DNA of 64,000 bases from Holtermannia corniformis (Eukaryota; Basidiomycota; Tremellomycetes; Holtermanniales), in the NCBI GenBank assembly GCA_001599935.1, contig BCIJ01000018.1, forward strand, positions 279,590 to 343,589, given 5' to 3'. The position numbers were made by a program, and so were the translations under genes. Shown here piece after piece: positions 42,900-54,198 of the stretch. The notes under the pieces are model-generated. The model ran no database searches, was not told where the DNA came from, and saw only the letters and a program-made list of their open reading frames with translations. Each line of letters starts with the position of its first letter. The stretch's first letter is position 1.

Positions 42900-43190
42900 T
42901 CATACATACCTCTGGTCCACCTCGGCCTCCTCGACGTCTCCTTCCTTCCCCCGCCGAACCCACGTCTTCGACACGCTCGCAGTCCCAGTCTTGCTACCCA
43001 GCTTCTTCAGTACGCTCGTAAAGCTTGTGGCGTGACCCGGGGCTGACGCAGGCGGGGCATCAGGAGATGGAGGGGGAGGGAATGTTGGGGACGAAGGAAC
43101 ACTGTGCGTCTGATGGGGCGCAGGCAGCGGCTTGTGCAGAAACGGCTGAGCCTCGGGTCGTGGGGTGGCGTGTGGTGCTGAAACGGACAT
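42900..43190 (-). CDS. Possible 3' exon of a small hypothetical protein
   Basis: 96 residues: MSVSAPHATPRPEAQPFLHK, a Pro/Ser-rich run, then SFTSVLKKLGSKTGTASVSK and TWVRRGKEGDVEEAEVDQRY. The C-terminal half looks genuinely coding (alternating basic and acidic helical pattern). The upstream part of the gene could lie in 43200-43560. A minus-strand stretch at about 43330-43420 reads LVNLLYDGRLAERRLLERLP. No consistent splice join was found. Confidence 0.3.
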   Translation of the reverse strand: MSVSAPHATPRPEAQPFLHKPLPAPHQTHSVPSSPTFPPPPSPDAPPASAPGHATSFTSVLKKLGSKTGTASVSKTWVRRGKEGDVEEAEVDQRYV

Positions 43191-43724
43191 TGGTGACGCT
43201 GGCCACGGCGAGATGTCTCATGGTCATCAACTGTGCTTGGTGATGATAGGGGCGGACACGAGGTCTGTGCGCTACACGCCGACTTACAAGTGTCTGCTCG
43301 CTGGCTGACGGTCGTTACAGCCTGTAGTCGAGGCTATCGACCTCGACGACCCGATGTGGTGCTGGGAGGCGCTCGAGCAACCTTCGCTCTGCAAGGCGTC
43401 CGTCGTAAAGGAGGTTGACCAAGGCGACGATCACTCAACGCCTCCCTGTCCTTTGCCACCCACTCGCGGATGGCGCTTGAACAGACATGCTAAACGAGAA
43501 TCGGGACATGATCAAGGCCGATGGTGGTCACAGGTTGATTGGCGGACATGATAGTGCTGGGGAGTCCCCTAAGAGCGCCGATTCGAAAGACTCGGTACAG
43601 ACAGCGCGGCAAAAGGTATAGGCGATGCATCGTTAGCTCGCCCCTTTGTACTCTGATACCGAGCACAGTGGAGTACAAGCGATATTGGTAGACTCGCGGC
43701 TTTAAAGACTCGGCAGCTCGTGTA
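43191..43724. other. Ambiguous coding region, both strands plausible
   Basis: At about 43320-43440 the minus strand reads NLLYDGRLAERRLLERLPAP, while the plus strand after an AG at 43319-43320 reads PVVEAIDLDDPMWCWEALEQ. Either could be an exon of a short gene. The evidence does not decide, so no gene is called. Confidence 0.3.
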
Positions 43725-44207
43725 ATGGACGTAGTCTACAAACCCACAAGTGGAATCATGGACTCCGTGCTGTCAGAAGAGCAGCGCACTGTGCAGCAGC
43801 TGTTCACCCAGCTGATGAGCATCAATATGCCGGCTCGCAGGCCTCTCCCGCAGCTGTCCGACCAAGTCTTCAACGAGCCCATGTCGGTAGGACCGTTCAC
43901 CCTATCATCCTACGGTTCGTCCGTACCTCCACTGTACACATGCTCGAATGGCTGCAAGGTGGCCATCTGCGCTTATACGCCCGACTTTCTGGAGAATGCA
44001 ACCGGCTACAAGGCCCTCAGCCTCGAAGACCCGACTCTGCCGACGAGCAAGGCCGCTACGGTCGCAGCGGAGCAAGAGTTGACATGGTTACAGGTGCACA
44101 ACCCGAGCGATTACGCTAGCATAACCACTGCAGCGCGAGAGGAGTGCCCAACGCTGTCTCAGGCTCAAGTCATGCAGTACGAAAGGGCAGGCTACCGCCC
44201 AACGTGA
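43725..44207 (+). CDS. Hypothetical protein, single exon
   Basis: An intact 160-residue frame: MDVVYKPTSGIMDSVLSEEQ, RTVQQLFTQLMSINMPARRP, then PLYTCSNGCKVAICAYTPDF, TVAAEQELTWLQVHNPSDYA and QVMQYERAGYRPT. The ATG 11 codons in (MDSVLSEEQ) is an alternative start. A TTTAAA sequence about 20 bp upstream could serve as a TATA variant. The composition is balanced and looks coding. Two closely spaced cysteines (CSNGCKVAIC) could bind metal. No family is recognised. It converges with Egt1, with about 105 bp between stops. Confidence 0.5.
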   Translation: MDVVYKPTSGIMDSVLSEEQRTVQQLFTQLMSINMPARRPLPQLSDQVFNEPMSVGPFTLSSYGSSVPPLYTCSNGCKVAICAYTPDFLENATGYKALSLEDPTLPTSKAATVAAEQELTWLQVHNPSDYASITTAAREECPTLSQAQVMQYERAGYRPT

Positions 44208-44313
44208 TTCCTGACAAGTAGTAGTCACAGCGTTGACGATGCGATCACGAGACATTCACTGTTCATTCGATTTCTTTCAACGCTGATCTCAGCTTACAAC
44301 ACACTCTTCTTTC

Positions 44314-47300
44314 TCAGACATCGTACACGACGCGGCCGCCAATCCACGCATAGCGGTAGGCAGCCTGATAAAAGTTGCGGAACGACTTGCGCGCCGCAAC
44401 ACGCGGAATGGTGGCAAAGCTGCCGCCAAGCTGTGAAGAAGCCCGTCAGCCTTGGCAAGCGTTCGTGGTTGAATCGACGTACTACTACAAAATGCAACCC
44501 GTCGAAAAAGTCGGTAGAGTAGCCTGGGTAGAGCTCAGATGTCTCGAAACCGTCGTATCCAGCGAGTTTGGTGCTAGTCCACTCCCAGACACCGCCGTTA
44601 TGGCCGTGCAGGGTGTTGCCGTCACTGTCTTTCCTGGTGAACGTTGCGCTGCCAAAAGGTCAGATCCGTCGCCGGCACCTGTCACAGTACTCACGGGACC
44701 GGGTGCCATGCCTTGACACCGACATTGGCACCAAGGCCCGCTGGCCTTGGGCCATCCTCGTGCTCCCACACTGCGTGAAGCTCGGCCTCGGTCGGTAATC
44801 GGCCGCCCTTGGCTTTCGCGTATGCATCGAGTTCAAGCTTGCTCGCCATCACGGGCCAGTCGCCGGCAACGTTGAAAGGCACGGGCCCATAGACAGTGCG
44901 CACCTGCCAATTCCCGTCTTTCTCGACCCAGGACGCTGGCGCCTCGTTCAGCTTGGCATCACGGTAGTGAGCCATGTACTGCGTATTTGAGATTGGTTTG
45001 CGTTCCGCGCGGAATGCATCGTGTTTGACGTGAACCCTTGGGTTCTCATTGTCCCAGCCAAACTCGTGCAGTTCCCAGCCTTCAGATGAAGTAAACTTGG
45101 CATCCTTGAACTCGTTGTCCTCGTGACCGAGCTCGACTGCGCCCGCTTCGATCGAGATGGTAGGCGAGATGTCGGCTTCGTAACGCGCTTCGATGGCCCA
45201 GCGCTTGGCGAGCGCTTCCCACGGTGGCGCCGTGAAGCCCTTTGGCGGCTGGACAAACGTCGACTGCAGCAGCATGTACAGCAACGTCTCGGCGTGCATA
45301 ACCTCGTGCTCGAACGTCATCCAGATGACGCGCCCGGTGCGACGAGTGAGAGGCACAGAGCCATCCTCAATCGCCGAGTAGAGGTCGAAGAGCCGCGCGC
45401 GAACTCGATCGCGGAAGCGAAGGATTTCGCTCAGCGATGGCCAGTCTTCGTCGACTTCGGGTACCGCAGAGTGGGGCTAAGAGAGCATCAGTCACGTCTT
45501 CTCTGCACGCCAACGAGGAAACTGACGTGGATCTGAGTCGGATCATCGACGTGCGGGTCAATGCCGCGCTCGAAAATGTCCTTGAAGTGCTCGGGTTCGG
45601 TGTGCTTGCCTTGTGTTAGGCGTGTAAGATGGATGTCGAGGAAGGCGGGACTAGCGTGCATCAGCTTCTCGAACAGCATGCGATCAGCAGACTCACATAT
45701 GTCCAAGGTAGAACAGGCACTTGTGGCGCAAGTCGATCGGCTTCTGATGGAGCATCTCTTCTGGGATCATCCCAAGGGTGATGCTGTGTTGCTCAGTACG
45801 CACTACAATCAGTCATAAGTGCACGCACCCATCCCAGAACTTCCACAGTGCAGTCCACTCTGAGCGCGCCGGCACACACTTGCCGAACTGAGGCGCGACC
45901 TCTGTCGTGAGTTCCGGCGCACGATACAATGGAAACGTGACCTCCGGGCGCTCGAGCAACCAGAGCCGATACTCCGAGTCGGGTGCTTTCCACGAGTTGA
46001 TGACACGCAAATTAGCGTCTTCGAACAGCTTCAGAGCTTCTGTCATCGAGTACTATCGATCGTCAGCACAGGTGTCCGCGCAATCAACCGAGCCAGCCCA
46101 CCTTGTAGCTCCACTCGATGTTGATGAGTTCGCCCTGTTGTAGCACGACGTCATCCTTCTTGCCAGGCAGATGGATCGTCTGCTCGGCCTTCGATCTAAA
46201 GTAGGCTTCATGGCGGCCTACCGCAGAGTCAATATGAGATGAACCGCAAAGAAGCTCTGGAGGTGAACTTACCCAGCGTCTCGTTGTAGCGGCCGACAAA
46301 CTCCACCCCGGCATCTCCGTTGAAGCCGAGCTCTTGGCGCATGACTTCCCAGCCGTATTCCTCAAAGTCCTTGGTGCACCCTTTGGGATCGTTGTAGGCC
46401 ATCTCAACCTTGTGCCGGCCGGTGGGACCCGGTTCCGGACGACCGTCAAGACCAAGCAAGAGGGTGTCTCCGGCACCCGCATCGGAGCCATTCGGGCGTA
46501 GAGGTAGCTCGGCGAGGAAAGGTGCTGCGGAATCGCGATCAAAGTTGCCAAGCGAAGAGCCAAGGAAGATGATATGCAGCGGGCGGAATGATTCTTCGGC
46601 GCTCGCGGGCGGTTCGGGGGACTCGCTTCGTGAAGTCGCACTAGAGCCCATGACGTCTTCCAGCGATAGCTCGGACATATCGTTTGCGGTTCTGTCAGAG
46701 TTTGAACCTGTCGACGACGTGTCGCGCGGACGACAGGTGGTTTGCTGCGGCGACATGGGTGGAGTTATCGGCGCGGTCGTGGCGTTGTACATGTGTGTCG
46801 GGTCAGGCGAGACCGAGAATGCCAGTTCAGGCTTGGGTTCGCGTGCACGAGACTCTCGATCGAGCGAGGCGATGCCACCTTGGCGGATCAGCTTGAGCCC
46901 AACAAAGTAGTCGCCGTGGAGGCCGATGCAATCGACCTTGCCGGCGAGCTCGGGGCCAATGGTGGATTGCATCTGTTCCATAGTGCGCGCAAGCTCGGGG
47001 TGAGAGAGATCAAGGGGGTGGTACTTGATCGGAGCAAATGTGGATGTAGGTACGTTGGCAGCAAGCGCCTGTAGCAAGTGTGCCGTCTTGCGAAGCGCTC
47101 TGAGCCGTGATCAGCTGCGTCTCCGAGGCAATCACTTGGCAAAACTCACCCAGCACCAAGCTCAACCACGTCCCAGCCCCTCTCAATGCCACCGCCGAGG
47201 CCCTCTTCGCCATTCACTCCGCCGTTCCACTTGCCCACCTTGACATCGCCCCAACGCCCCGGCTTCCAATTACTATTCCGGGACATGTCACGCGCGACTT

Positions 47301-47679
47301 CGGGCGTCTCGTGCGAGGGAACATGCTCCTTTTCGGATGGGAAGCCCATTGCGGCGGCGATCTCTGCCCCGTGCGTCTTGAGCAGTTTTAGCTCGTCCTG
47401 GAAGAGGTAGTATTCAGAAGCTTCTTCGGTGATGCGGTCATATAGTCTATCCACGTCAGCTGTGTTCAGCCATACATGCTTGACCTACCTCAGACCGTGC
47501 TCACTGTACAAAATCATGGTCGGTACAGAGCGGGTATACGCCCAGGCCTCGTCCCCCGGCTGATTGCCAGGGATGCTGACGGTTGTACCGGACAACCGAG
47601 CTTCGATCTGTGACGCGAGCGAAGGCTGGTCTTCGAGGCCTGGTGTCGAGGCCAGAGTGATGATCCGGGGTGCCGACAT
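44314..47679 (-). CDS. EGT1: Ergothioneine biosynthesis protein 1 (EgtD-EgtB fusion)
   Basis: The start gives MSAPRIITLASTPGLEDQPS. N-terminal methyltransferase half: TEEASEYYLFQDELKLLKTH, WDVVELGAG, FAPIKYHPLDLSHPELARTM, HIIFLGSSLGNFDRDSAAPF, LLLGLDGRPEPG and VGRYNETL. It contains an unusual roughly 70-residue Ser/Pro/Thr-rich insertion. The C-terminal sulfoxide-synthase half has a DinB-like helical part (PEEMLHQKPIDLRHKCLFYL; FEHEVMHAETLLYMLLQ) and an FGE-sulfatase-like domain (GRLPTEAELHAVWEHEDGPR; GVWEWTSTKLAGYDGFETSE; LGGSFATIPR; RYAWIGGRVVYDV). The enzyme trimethylates histidine to hercynine, then couples it oxidatively to cysteine. Ergothioneine is a thiol antioxidant. The gene has several short introns. 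Confidence 0.9.
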
Positions 47680-47848
47680 GATGAATGTCGATGCAGTAGG
47701 GCGCTGTTGAAGCTGGGTGATGGTCAGCTGGGATACGATCGGGTGCTGACGAGGGTCGTCGTGGATCCGGGGTAGTCACGTGGGGTGACGTAGCGGCGCG
47801 TTCTTGTTCGAGATCCAGTGAGACAGTTTGCCACCACAAACGACCACG

Positions 47849-49689
47849 ATGAGCGTCTTCAACTCTCTGAAGAGACGTTATGGTCATGATCCGCACACCT
47901 GGGCCACCGAGCTGCACACTAAATACTGGACCGAACAATCCGAAATCATCGAGAAAGTGTGCGATGATGCGGGGCAGTACGAGGTTGTCTCGCACCGGCT
48001 GCCAAACGTGTGGAACGTCGATGAGCATGACGTCGTCCTTGTGCGCCAAGACTATTACAGGATCTGGGAGCACGTTTCAGCAGGTCATCGGGACTGTGAG
48101 GAGGGGCTCAGACAAGGCGGCGGCTTGTGCATTTATGGTCATCCGGGAATCGGTCAGCATGGTCCGACTTCCGAGTGACGCTCTGACAGGCCTCAGGCAA
48201 GACGTATGCCTTGTTCTTTGTGCTTTTGCATGCGTTGCGTGAAAAGCTTTCGACCGTCCTCGTTTGGGGCGCGTTCTACTTGGTCTTCAACGACAACGGC
48301 GTGCGCGGCCCTTTCCGCAACACGGACTTGATCCCACAGTATCCCTCCAACTCTATTGTCATCATCGACTCGTCAGGCGTGGATGACACACCACCCGAGT
48401 TGCACGTCCAGAAGGGGTTCAAACCATATGTCGTCCAAGCCACATCACCGGACGTGACTCGCTGGTGGGGTTGGCTCAAGGACTTGAACGGTTTAGTACT
48501 CGTCATGAACCTCTGGACGAAGGACGAGTTCAAAAAGTTGCTGTCAGTCGACGTCCTGTCTCCTCATGTCTGGATATTGATGGACTCAGCACTGTAAAGA
48601 CCCGGGCTGGAACCCTGCGGACACCGAAACATCCTTGTTACTCGCCACAAGATATCTTCTGCCTTGTCGGGCCTTCTCCTCGTGCCATCTTTCGAGCCCG
48701 CGAGACGATCATCAAGACAGACAACATGCATGCCGACTTCGCCGAACTGTATGATTCGGTCGAGCGAGTCGTCCAATTCGATGACCCCGTCACCCAAGGT
48801 CGTTGGCTGGCGAGAGACAGTCGTGTGGTCCGGTCGCGAGAGCACGAGTGGGACTTTCACACCATCTTCTTTGTCGAACCCAAACACACCGAGCCGGCGT
48901 CGAAACCTCGGTACTCGCTTGTCCTCCCGACAGAGTTTTTGCAAAACATCTTTGCGTTCTACCGTGGCGCGCTCTTCGAGGCTTACGGTGCCCAGCGTCT
49001 CGCGCATCGCCAAGAGGTGCTCGACTGCCATTTCGCCAACAAGAACCACTCGTTCCAGCTCCCCCCTACCAGTCTTCGTCATGCAACCCTTGTCGACCGT
49101 GCGGCCGGCATTACGCTTCACTGGGTACAGTTCCCTAAGTCACCGCGTCAGGAAGACTGGGACGTGATTTTGGACTACACCGGCCCGCAGTCGTGGTTCT
49201 CAAAGCTGTTCAGATCACAGCATAGCCAGCGGCGTCTCATCTTCTTCAACTTCACCGTCGCCGAAAGCCATGCCATCAAAGGTAATGGCATTACCAAGGT
49301 GCTGGAAAGCCGAGGATACACCGAGGCGCCCTGCGATGTCCTCTTCGTCTTTGTCGTCCCGAGTCGCGAGATCGGAATCTCAGTCACCAACAAATTCTGG
49401 AACGAAGGGACAAGGATTCAAGCGAAGGATCACCGTGGCAAGTCGCAGGTTGTGACCGTGCCGGTTGGTTATGCCGTCATCGAGGTCAATGGCTTTGACG
49501 TGAACGAGGTATCTTCCGGGAAACAATCTGGTCGCGGTCTGACTCGAACAGGATGACAAACGGCGAGACGCAGCCGCGTGTGAGCGATACGGTACAAAGA
49601 TCGACCTCGACAAATTCAGACAGCCGGGCGCAAAGGAAGACATCGAGGGCGAGGTCTCGAAGCGAGAGCCCACCGCCAAAGACCAGTGA
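47849..49689 (+). CDS. Crinkler/RHS-like P-loop NTPase with putative REase-type C-terminal domain
   Basis: Starts MSVFNSLKRRYGHDPHTWAT. Splicing across a short intron near 48150-48195 rebuilds a Walker A loop, GHPGIGKTYALF. Then TVLVWGAFYLVFNDNGVRGP, SNSIVIIDSSGVDDTPPELH (Walker B-like IVIID) and YVVQATSPDVTRWWGWLKDL, VLVMNLWTKDEF. A 47-nt intron (48543-48589) leads to ELYDSVERVVQFDD, HTIFFVEP, VLPTEFLQNIFAFYRGALFE and, near the end, LIFFNFTVAESHAIKGNGIT and DVLFVFVVPS. This order (NTPase, helical linker with TEFLQ...GALFEAYG, then a restriction-endonuclease-like FxxFTVxxxHxIK block) follows the pattern known for Crinkler/RHS proteins of fungi and oomycetes. Catalytic residues of the nuclease fold were not securely located. 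A final short exon ends PTAKDQ. Confidence 0.65.
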
Positions 49690-50314
49690 CTCGAAGCATG
49701 CAAGCACGGACAGCTATGACGGTGCCGTGATGAGCGTTAAGAAACTGTACAGCTGATCGATTTGAACAAATTTTGTATATAGTTATGACGACGAGATGAT
49801 CACTCTTACCTGTGCTTTTTCCCCTCTCGCCTCTACCTCCGCCGTTTGTCCGTGTCTGTTGACGTCGCTCCGATGTGAAGCAGCCGTTGACACGGCAAGT
49901 GCCACCAGTGACGTCGGTCCGGCGTGACACGTGTAACCCCCTTGTCCGGATTGAAACTTGCCTCTTTTGTTCTTGTGCAAACGCCGAAACGCCGAGCCTG
50001 CCCGGTGGGATAAGACGCCACCCGTTTTCCCCTTCTTCCCCCTTGCAACAACAACAAACGACCACCGCACCGTCGCCATTTGTGAGTATCCCAGCCTGCG
50101 CTCTCATCTCGAGAATACCTGCTCAACCGTCGTCTGCCAGTGTCACTGCCTACGCTGTCTGGGTCATGGGTTCCGTTGGATCTGCGCGCTATGAACGACT
50201 CGGGGTCACACGGCTTGTCGGATCGGCCGCCTCCTGCATGAAGGATACCTTGGTGAGCCGCCGGCCTAGTGCTAGCATCGCAACACCCTTGGAGTCGCCA
50301 CTGGCCTGCGGGCA

Positions 50315-50590
50315 GTGAGCATCGACGACACAACGACACGCTGGAACGATGAACAACCCGACACATCGACCGGAGGATTCCATCCATCCGGCGCGCCATC
50401 ACACCGGGGTTACCCATCGAGTCTCTACACTTTTCATCGACCGCCTTCCCTCACCCACAGTCCAGTAAGTATGCCGCAACCTGCCGTGCCTGTCAGTGAG
50501 CCGTTCATTCATCCTATTGCCAGCCAAAGCACTAGCGAATCGAACATTGCTTCTACTGCACACCCGACGCGACGCCATCGTCGTTTATGA
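50315..50590 (+). CDS. Possible small Ser/Pro-rich protein or first exon
   Basis: Reads MSIDDTTTRWNDEQPDTSTG, then GFHPSGAPSHRGYPSSLYTF, and ends HPTRRHRRL. Composition is disordered-protein-like. A donor-like GTAAGT within (50465) could splice it to a downstream exon, but no convincing partner was found. Upstream at 50081 a GTGAGT after a CAA-rich leader looks like a 5'-UTR intron donor, which gives slight support for transcription. Confidence 0.25.
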   Translation: MSIDDTTTRWNDEQPDTSTGGFHPSGAPSHRGYPSSLYTFHRPPSLTHSPVSMPQPAVPVSEPFIHPIASQSTSESNIASTAHPTRRHRRL

Positions 50591-50950
50591 GCACCAGGCT
50601 GTCGCTACAGACTATCAAGGAGTTGTGGAATGGGCGTTGGCGCGATCGAAGATCAGGCGGACTCCGGGGGCTCCCATTGTGTGCTGGCGGCTGGGTGGCT
50701 TGGCTGTGCTGTATTGTTACCAGGTCTGCTTCGGCACGGTCAAGGCAAGCAGTAAAGCATCCGTCGTCACCTCGTCTCTTGGTATATATAACTTTGCGTT
50801 GACAACCTCAGAATGGTAGCCGGTCGCGTTCGCCCGCCTTCCGTCTTGGTGCAAACCAAGAACGGGACACTGGCGCGGCCGGCCTTCATCCAAAGGTCAC
50901 TGGCGTTAGACTTGCAACGCTGGTGACCGTACGGATGAAACACGAAAATT

Positions 50951-51079
50951 GCCCACCTCTGCGTTGCGCTTCGGCGCACCGTGGGGGTGGGCTTTTTTGC
51001 GTTGGGTCTATTTGCCCGGCAACGACCACCTTTGCCCACTTCTACATTGTGCTCTGGCACGGCGTAGAGGTGGGCTTTT
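50951..51079 (+). repeat. Two tandem covarying hairpins, each followed by a T-run
   Basis: Copy 1 (50951-50992): arms GCCCACCTCTGC and GTGGGGGTGGGC enclose an inner stem GCGC-TTCG-GCGC; TTTTTT follows (50993-50998). Copy 2 (51034-51075): arms GCCCACTTCTAC and GTAGAGGTGGGC enclose GTGC-TCTG-GCAC; TTTT follows (51076-51079). Both then continue with TGCGTTgGG / TGCGTTaGG. The copies differ at several stem positions, yet pairing is kept by compensatory or G-U changes. That is the mark of a selected RNA (or cruciform) fold. It lies between a Crinkler-like gene and an MFS gene, outside any supported coding region. Confidence 0.7.
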
Positions 51080-51714
51080 CTGCGTTAGGATCCCAGACTT
51101 GCAAAGCTCGTCAAAAGCAGCCTGGCACGTTTGCTAGTTGATGAAGGATGCATGCGATGCTTGTCCGTTCGGGTCGGGATGCCAACTTCAGGGTCTAATG
51201 CGGCGCTGATAAGGGGGTCGCAGCGGTCGATCATTCTCCTTTCATCGCTCGGTTCGGGCCTTGCCGTGCTCGCAGCGATCCCAATCGCATTCTCATTGCA
51301 AAGGATCGCGTGAGACGCCAGTACCAGCACGAGCCGTCTACGAAACTCGATGCTGCGCGCGGCGGGCGCCTCCCCGAAGGGTAGTACAGACACAGATAGA
51401 CACACACACATGCTCGGCACTAGCCGCTCAGGTTCGGGCTGCCGATCTCCACATGTAACGCTTCAACGGACGGACCGCAGCCTTTGTGCTTGGGTGTAGA
51501 CCCAACGGTAATCTTCCCATGAGGCGCTCTGGCAGCAAACACGATGGCACCGTTTGATCAACGGCCCGGCCGTTGGCTGACAGCCGGATTGCTCGGTCCT
51601 TTGTCTGCGCTAGTGCATCCCGGTGGGAAAAGCATACATAGCTCCCGGTGCAGACAGCATGCACGGCCCCTGCACGCTCTGCACCGCCAAGGCTAGGCTA
51701 TTGACTAGTCGACC

Positions 51715-54028
51715 ATGGGTTCGATGAGGAGTCACCTATCCATGACCTCGACTACCAAGATGATGGAGCTCGACCTCATGCCGGAGGAGACGAGGAGGTT
51801 CACCGTGCGCAAGGGCGAGCGCGACGGCGAGCCGAGCGTGCTAGAGTTCAAGCGGGGCGACACGCTCGATCCGCTGCAGTGGTCCAAGGGTCAGTGGCGT
51901 GTGGCATGAGCGCAACGTACTGACCGGGCTCATCAGGCGCGAGATGGCTCATCACGCTCATGGTATGTTGCCACCTGAGTGAGAGTGTTGCTGACAGTGC
52001 AACGTAGCTCTCGCTCCAGACGTTCACCGTCTCCTTTGGCTCCGCGCTGCCGAGTGGTGCATCCAGGGAGATCATCAGGGAATATGGCGTGATCCAAGAG
52101 GTCTATCTGCTGTGTATTGCGCTCTATGTCTTGGGTTTTGCCAGTGAGTAACGCAGTGTACGGCGATGTATGTTTTGCGCTGACGAACGTAGCTGGTCCA
52201 TGTATCTTTGCGCCACTGAGTGAAGTGCGCACCTTACGTCTCCTCACTACGTCTGGGTTTGGCTGACTACCCGTTAGGTGTACGGCCGGCGACCTATCTT
52301 CCTCGTCTCGTTCGCAGCATTCACTCTCAGTCATCTCGGTGGCGCGCTTTGCAAGAACATCGAGACGCTGCTCATCACGCGCTTCTTAGCTGGTAAGTTG
52401 TTCCGCATCTCGCAAACCGACTAGCGCTGACATGTGTTCGTCAGGCGCTTTCGGGTCGAGCCCTCTGTCCGTATAGCCGTTGACACACGGAACCGATTTT
52501 GACACATCTATAGCACCAACGCGGCGGCGAGTCTTGCCGACAGTGAGTCTCCGTCACCTCCTCTCGGACATAGCTGACGACAAAATGCAGTTTGGAGGCC
52601 AGAGGAACGCGCCATCCCTTCTTTCTCCTTTGCACTCATGATTTTCATGGGACCTAGTGGGTGCCCGCTCGGTACCGTCACAGTCACATCGAGCTAACAC
52701 TCGTCAGCCCTGTCTCCTCTCGTTGGTGGCTTCATTGCCGTGGGCACCGGCAACTTTCACAACATCTTTTGGCTTCTCGTGTGTCCTACGGCCCAAAGTG
52801 ATCATTCAGGCTCACTCACAACAGTTTGGCCTTTCTGCCTTCGTATTCATCACGAGCGCCTTCCTCGTCCGGGAGACGGCGGCATTTGCCATCCTCCGCA
52901 AGGAAGCCAACGCGCTTGAGAAGAAGCATGGTCATCGCCACATTGCTATTCACGACGTTGCGACCGCTAGCGGAGAACCGATCAAGCTTCACCGTGTGCT
53001 CGGCACCGCACTCAAGCGCCCAATGGGTAGGTCTGGCGGTAACGGGCAAGACAGCCGTCAGAGCTGATGTTTGCTAAAGTGCTGCTGTTCACCGAGCCAA
53101 TCGTCTTGCTCATGACCATCTGGATCTCCATCGTCTACGGCGAGCTTTACCTTCTGTTCGCCGCCTATCCTGTTGTGAGTGTTCGAGAATCTGAACGCAT
53201 CAGCGCTGAGTAGAGCAGGCCTTCCAAATCAACCGTGGCTGGAACGCGGGCATCGCCGGTCTGCCCTTCCTAGCCGTAGCGCTGTACGTCGGTCCTCACC
53301 TTCTGACCAGCGCGATTGACTCGATCCACAGCGGCATGATGCTCGCCACACCGCTCATCATCATCGGCTCCAAAAAGTACCTGCTGGCCGTCAAAGAGCA
53401 CAACGGGGTCGTTCCTCCCGAGATCCGACTCGCAGGTCCAAAGATTGCAGCCATCGTCATGCCGATTGGGATCATTGGCTGGGGATGGACAGCTACGCCT
53501 GAAATCCACTGGATCGTGCCGTGCATCTTCTCGCTGTTCTTTGGCCTTGGGTTTATCCTTGTTTTGCTTGGTGGCATCGTTTACCTGATGGACGTCTGTG
53601 AGTGTGATTTGTCTGGGGTGAGACGTAGACTGACAGAGTTGTAGATGGTGAATGGTCTGCGTCGGCCGTTGCAGGTCAGTCTCACGCGCTTGTACCAGGT
53701 CAGCGTGTCTGACGGGCTACATAGCAAACACCATCCTCCGCAGTGTGATCGCCTTTGCGTTCCCCGAAGTTGCGCCAAAGCTCTTCAAAGCCATGTCCGT
53801 CGGCAAAGCCATGACGATCGTCTTTGCCATCTTGGTAGTCTGCTCACCCGTACCATTCGTCTTGGAAAAGTACGGCGCCCAGATCCGCGCTCGATCAAAG
53901 GTATGTCTACGTATTGCTTTTGTATGCGCGGCGCTGACATGGCGCAGATTGCTTCAGAGATGGATGCCAAGCGGCGTGCAGCGGTCGCCAAAGAGCGCGC
54001 CGAGGTTGATTCAGTTTCGACGGTGTAA
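51715..54028 (+). CDS. MFS transporter, DHA1-type (polyamine/drug exporter-like)
   Basis: The start gives MGSMRSHLSMTSTTKMMELD with a soluble N-terminal arm (GDTLDPLQWSKG, typical of fungal DHA1 carriers). Spliced exons give ARWLITLMLSLQTFTVSFGS, VYLLCIALYVLGFA, TGPCIFAPLSEVYGRRPIFL (signature motif at the cytoplasmic loop), CKNIETLLITRFLAGAFGSS, ERAIPFSFFALMIFMGPTLS, PLVGGFIAVGTGNFHNIFWL, VLLFTEPIVLLMTIWISIVY, GGIVYLMD and FPEVAPKLFKAMSVGKAMTI. The gene has many small introns. Twelve membrane segments are expected and most can be seen. The family exports polyamines, azoles or other small molecules; the substrate cannot be told from sequence. Confidence 0.8.
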
Positions 54029-54198
54029 GACAGCTGGGCCGCGCATAGACATTTCTACTCCATGTAATCATTTGACCTTGCTGCATTTTGCTGTATTGTG
54101 GATAAGCCGTCATGTGAATGTGAGCATAGACATGCAGATGTCGCTGTCAATCTACGACCATGGCATCCCCCTCGTCCGCCTTGACAACCTGCGCCTCC

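Larger units (their letters stand above)
49690..51714. other. Gene-poor 2-kb stretch with tandem hairpins
   Basis: No convincing complete gene. A 91-residue plus frame (50315-50590) is listed separately. A structured repeat pair sits at 50951-51079. The part from 51080 to 51714 should contain the MFS promoter; a (AC/AG)-rich run lies near 51390-51410. No tRNA was found by eye. Confidence 0.4.
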
